Assembly: GCA_012961845.1 (NCBI GenBank)
Contig: DTYO01000232.1
Span: 1-5,722 of the forward strand
Origin: Thermodesulfobacteriaceae bacterium
GTDB taxonomy: Bacteria; Desulfobacterota; Dissulfuribacteria; Dissulfuribacterales; UBA3076
Reading direction: 5' to 3'
Length of the DNA stretch: 5,722 nucleotides
This document shows, one piece after another, positions 5,593 through 5,722 of the stretch. The notes under the pieces were generated by a model, which saw only the letters and a list, made by a program, of their open reading frames with translations, had not been told where the DNA came from and did no database searches. Made by a program: the position numbers and the translations under genes. Each line of letters begins with the position of its first letter. Position 1 is the first letter of the stretch.

Positions 5593-5722
5593 ATGTCATA
5601 TCCCGTGAAAACAAAAGCAGTATTATGCTTGTTCATACTTTCTCTAATGTTTTCCGTTTCGGTAATGCCTCCTCGGTTTCTTCTCCAGAACTTCCGGGTC
5701 AGGTCTGGTATCTTTACCTTCC
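5593..5722 (+). CDS. N-terminus of a probable secreted protein, partial (possibly frameshifted)
   Basis: ATG at 5593 opens a frame without a stop to the window edge (43 codons). It begins MSYPVKTKAVLCLFILSLMF, a basic start and hydrophobic core that look like a Sec signal peptide. After about residue 24 this frame gives MPPRFLLQNFRVRSG, which lacks a convincing cleavage site. The frame one step over, from about 5664, gives NASSVSSPELPGQVWYLYL, which would fit much better as the start of a mature secreted protein. One missing base near GGTAATGCC (5661-5669) would explain this. The ribosome site is weak (AAGAAG). An alternative start at 5625 in the other frame lacks a signal peptide. The family is unknown and the gene continues past the right edge. 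Confidence 0.4.
   Translation, partial: MSYPVKTKAVLCLFILSLMFSVSVMPPRFLLQNFRVRSGIFTF

Overview
The window looks like chromosomal DNA from a Desulfobacterota (delta-proteobacterial) organism, of the kind seen in Geobacterales/Desulfuromonadales or Syntrophales. The main evidence is a two-gene split type IV pilin: a very short PilA-N whose mature form is 61 residues, followed by a small secreted PilA-C-like partner. A textbook sigma-54 promoter sits upstream. I cannot assign a genus.

Most of the window (1-4801) is one minus-strand block. In transcription order it holds the sigma-54 promoter (4786-4801), a leader of about 143 nt, the short pilin (4402-4632), the PilA-C-like partner (3950-4330) and a strong intrinsic terminator (3879-3912). 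An ABC-2 exporter cassette follows: ATPase (3098-3868) and permease (2172-2984). The permease stop overlaps, by ATGA, the start of a membrane-anchored helical-repeat protein (1279-2175). That gene overlaps by 53 nt a five-helix membrane enzyme of the sulfatase/alkaline-phosphatase superfamily (1-1331), which runs off the left edge. The opening part of the enzyme gene is visibly richer in A+T than the ABC genes.

The pilin and its partner are the structural subunits. The terminator should keep their transcript abundant, with limited read-through into the exporter and enzyme genes. The exporter, helical-repeat protein and phospho-transferase-like enzyme may act in maturation, export or modification of the filament or of a surface glycan. 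This rests on gene order only.

The right end (about 4880-5722) has no convincing intact gene. It holds a candidate broken plus-strand reading frame (4945-5401), a cluster of inverted repeats (5472-5560) with a TATAAT box, and the start of a plus-strand secreted protein (5593 onward) that may itself be frameshifted. The pilS/pilR regulators often found beside pilA are absent from this side.

The points most worth a second look are the pilin's Tyr57-to-Cys replacement with two added aromatics, a lone Cys in the partner protein, the pilin-linked Thr-nucleophile transferase, and the terminator placed 10 nt before the ABC ATPase start.
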